From: Tectiglobus sp965223355
Lineage (GTDB): Bacteria > Pseudomonadota > Alphaproteobacteria > Rhizobiales > Hyphomicrobiaceae
DNA length: 64,000 nt
Reading direction: 5' to 3'
NCBI GenBank assembly: GCA_965223355.1
Contig: CBDCWE010000003.1
Coordinates: 3,224,001-3,288,000 of the forward strand
Shown: in pieces, positions 63,508 to 64,000 of the stretch
Layout: each line of letters begins with the position of its first letter
How positions within the stretch are numbered: position 1 is the stretch's first letter
The notes under the pieces: model-generated
The model's input: the letters and a program-made list of their open reading frames with translations, nothing else
Told to the model about the DNA's origin: nothing
The model's database searches: none
Made by a program: the position numbers and the translations under genes

Positions 63508-64000
63508 ATGCGTGGGGACATATTCGATCTGACCGGCAAGGTGGCGCTTGTTACCGGCGGCAACGGCGGGATTGGCTTAGGCATGGCTGAAGCCGTTGCC
63601 AAGGCCGGCGCCAACGTCGCGATCTGGGGGACGAACGGCGACAAGAACGCCGCCGCCAGGGACCGGCTCGCCGCGCACGGCATCGAGGCCGAAGCATTCC
63701 TGTGCAATGTTGCAGATCCTGCAGCCGTCAACGCTACAATGGCGAAAACGCTGGCGCGGTTCGGGCGGCTGGATGCGTGTTTTGCCAATGCCGGAGTAAC
63801 CGGGCGCGGCCCCAAGTCGTTCATGGATATTTCACCGCAGGAATGGCGCCGGGTGCTGTCCGTAAACCTCGATGGCGCCTTCTTCACCCATCAGGCAGCG
63901 GCACAGCACATGGTCGAGCGCGCCGAACAGGGTGATGCCGGCGGCCGGCTGATTTGTGTCTCGAGCCTGGCATCGCTGTCCGGACCAGCCCGCAACCAGC
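63508..64000 (+). CDS. Short-chain dehydrogenase/reductase, N-terminal fragment
   Basis: The frame is open from ATG 63508 to the right edge, giving 164 residues. TGGNGGIGLGMAEA is the NAD(P)-binding motif, NAGV follows the central strand, and CVSSLASLSG contains the catalytic serine; the Tyr-x3-Lys motif lies beyond the window. AAGGAG is upstream. With the divergent enolase-family enzyme it might belong to a sugar-acid or hydroxy-acid pathway. Confidence 0.88.
   Translation, partial: MRGDIFDLTGKVALVTGGNGGIGLGMAEAVAKAGANVAIWGTNGDKNAAARDRLAAHGIEAEAFLCNVADPAAVNATMAKTLARFGRLDACFANAGVTGRGPKSFMDISPQEWRRVLSVNLDGAFFTHQAAAQHMVERAEQGDAGGRLICVSSLASLSGPARNQ

Noticed and set aside
63117..63887. Minus-strand 256-codon frame across the SDR start
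   Set aside because: It covers the N-terminal SDR motifs on the other strand, and its product is of low complexity (Ala, Pro, Ser).
1..64000. tRNA, rRNA and riboswitch genes
   Set aside because: I saw no cloverleaf-like sequence with conserved tRNA arms, no rRNA segments and no recognisable riboswitch core in the gaps; a covariance-model scan (tRNAscan-SE, Rfam) would settle this.

Overview
This window is a GC-rich chromosomal segment, almost certainly from an alphaproteobacterium. The best evidence is the gph/rpiA/gor neighbourhood (19-22 kb), a class II DAHP synthase, a C-P lyase (phn) cluster with a FosX-like gene embedded in it as described in Mesorhizobium, and the overall codon bias. 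It reads as ordinary chromosome with scattered small non-coding elements. There is no phage, integron, plasmid backbone, rRNA or tRNA gene that I can recognise, and both window edges cut genes (a dienelactone-hydrolase-type enzyme on the left, a short-chain dehydrogenase on the right).

Layout. 0-5.5 kb: an internally repetitive unknown protein, a tandem pair of glycosyltransferase-like proteins, a Tat-exported multicopper oxidase and a small secreted protein, with two copies of a ~131-bp hairpin element. 5.8-9.8 kb: a two-gene Hen1-Pnkp RNA repair operon. 10.3-12.5 kb: polyamine genes (ornithine/lysine decarboxylase-like and agmatinase-like). 12.5-18.6 kb: secreted protein, TusA, an RND/MMPL exporter, a methyltransferase and an EamA permease. 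18.8-21.8 kb: gph, rpiA, gor. 22-25 kb: SDR, phytanoyl-CoA-dioxygenase-like and CoA-ester-lyase-like genes. 25.4-31.7 kb: HerA-like ATPase, YbdK-type ligase, DAHP synthase, NAD synthetase. 32.2-40.6 kb: a doubtful coiled-coil protein, 5-oxoprolinase, two tiny membrane proteins, a flavin monooxygenase and a second EamA permease. 40.8-46.9 kb: phnGHI-fosX-phnJKL on the minus strand, divergent from the regulator phnF. 47-53.8 kb: sugar epimerase, asparagine synthetase, a 3-oxoacid CoA-transferase pair, RidA, an alpha/beta hydrolase. 54-55.9 kb: an XRE regulator divergent from a fatty-acid desaturase. 56-61.8 kb: a hybrid histidine kinase with Hpt domain, two paralogous single-domain response regulators and a TadG-like protein between them. 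61.9-64 kb: an enolase-superfamily enzyme and an SDR.

The most distinctive biology is (i) the RNA repair operon, with all catalytic motifs intact; (ii) the phn cluster, whose PhnJ keeps the radical-SAM cysteines and glycyl-radical glycine and whose divergent promoter carries a 24-bp palindrome; (iii) three families of non-coding elements: a 131-bp hairpin element flanked by CTAG/CTAA duplications (3 copies), a ~170-bp string of five or six hairpins placed after stop codons (7 copies), and a 265-bp element with 32-bp terminal inverted repeats; and (iv) a perfect 6 x 13-bp tandem repeat immediately before a response-regulator start codon.
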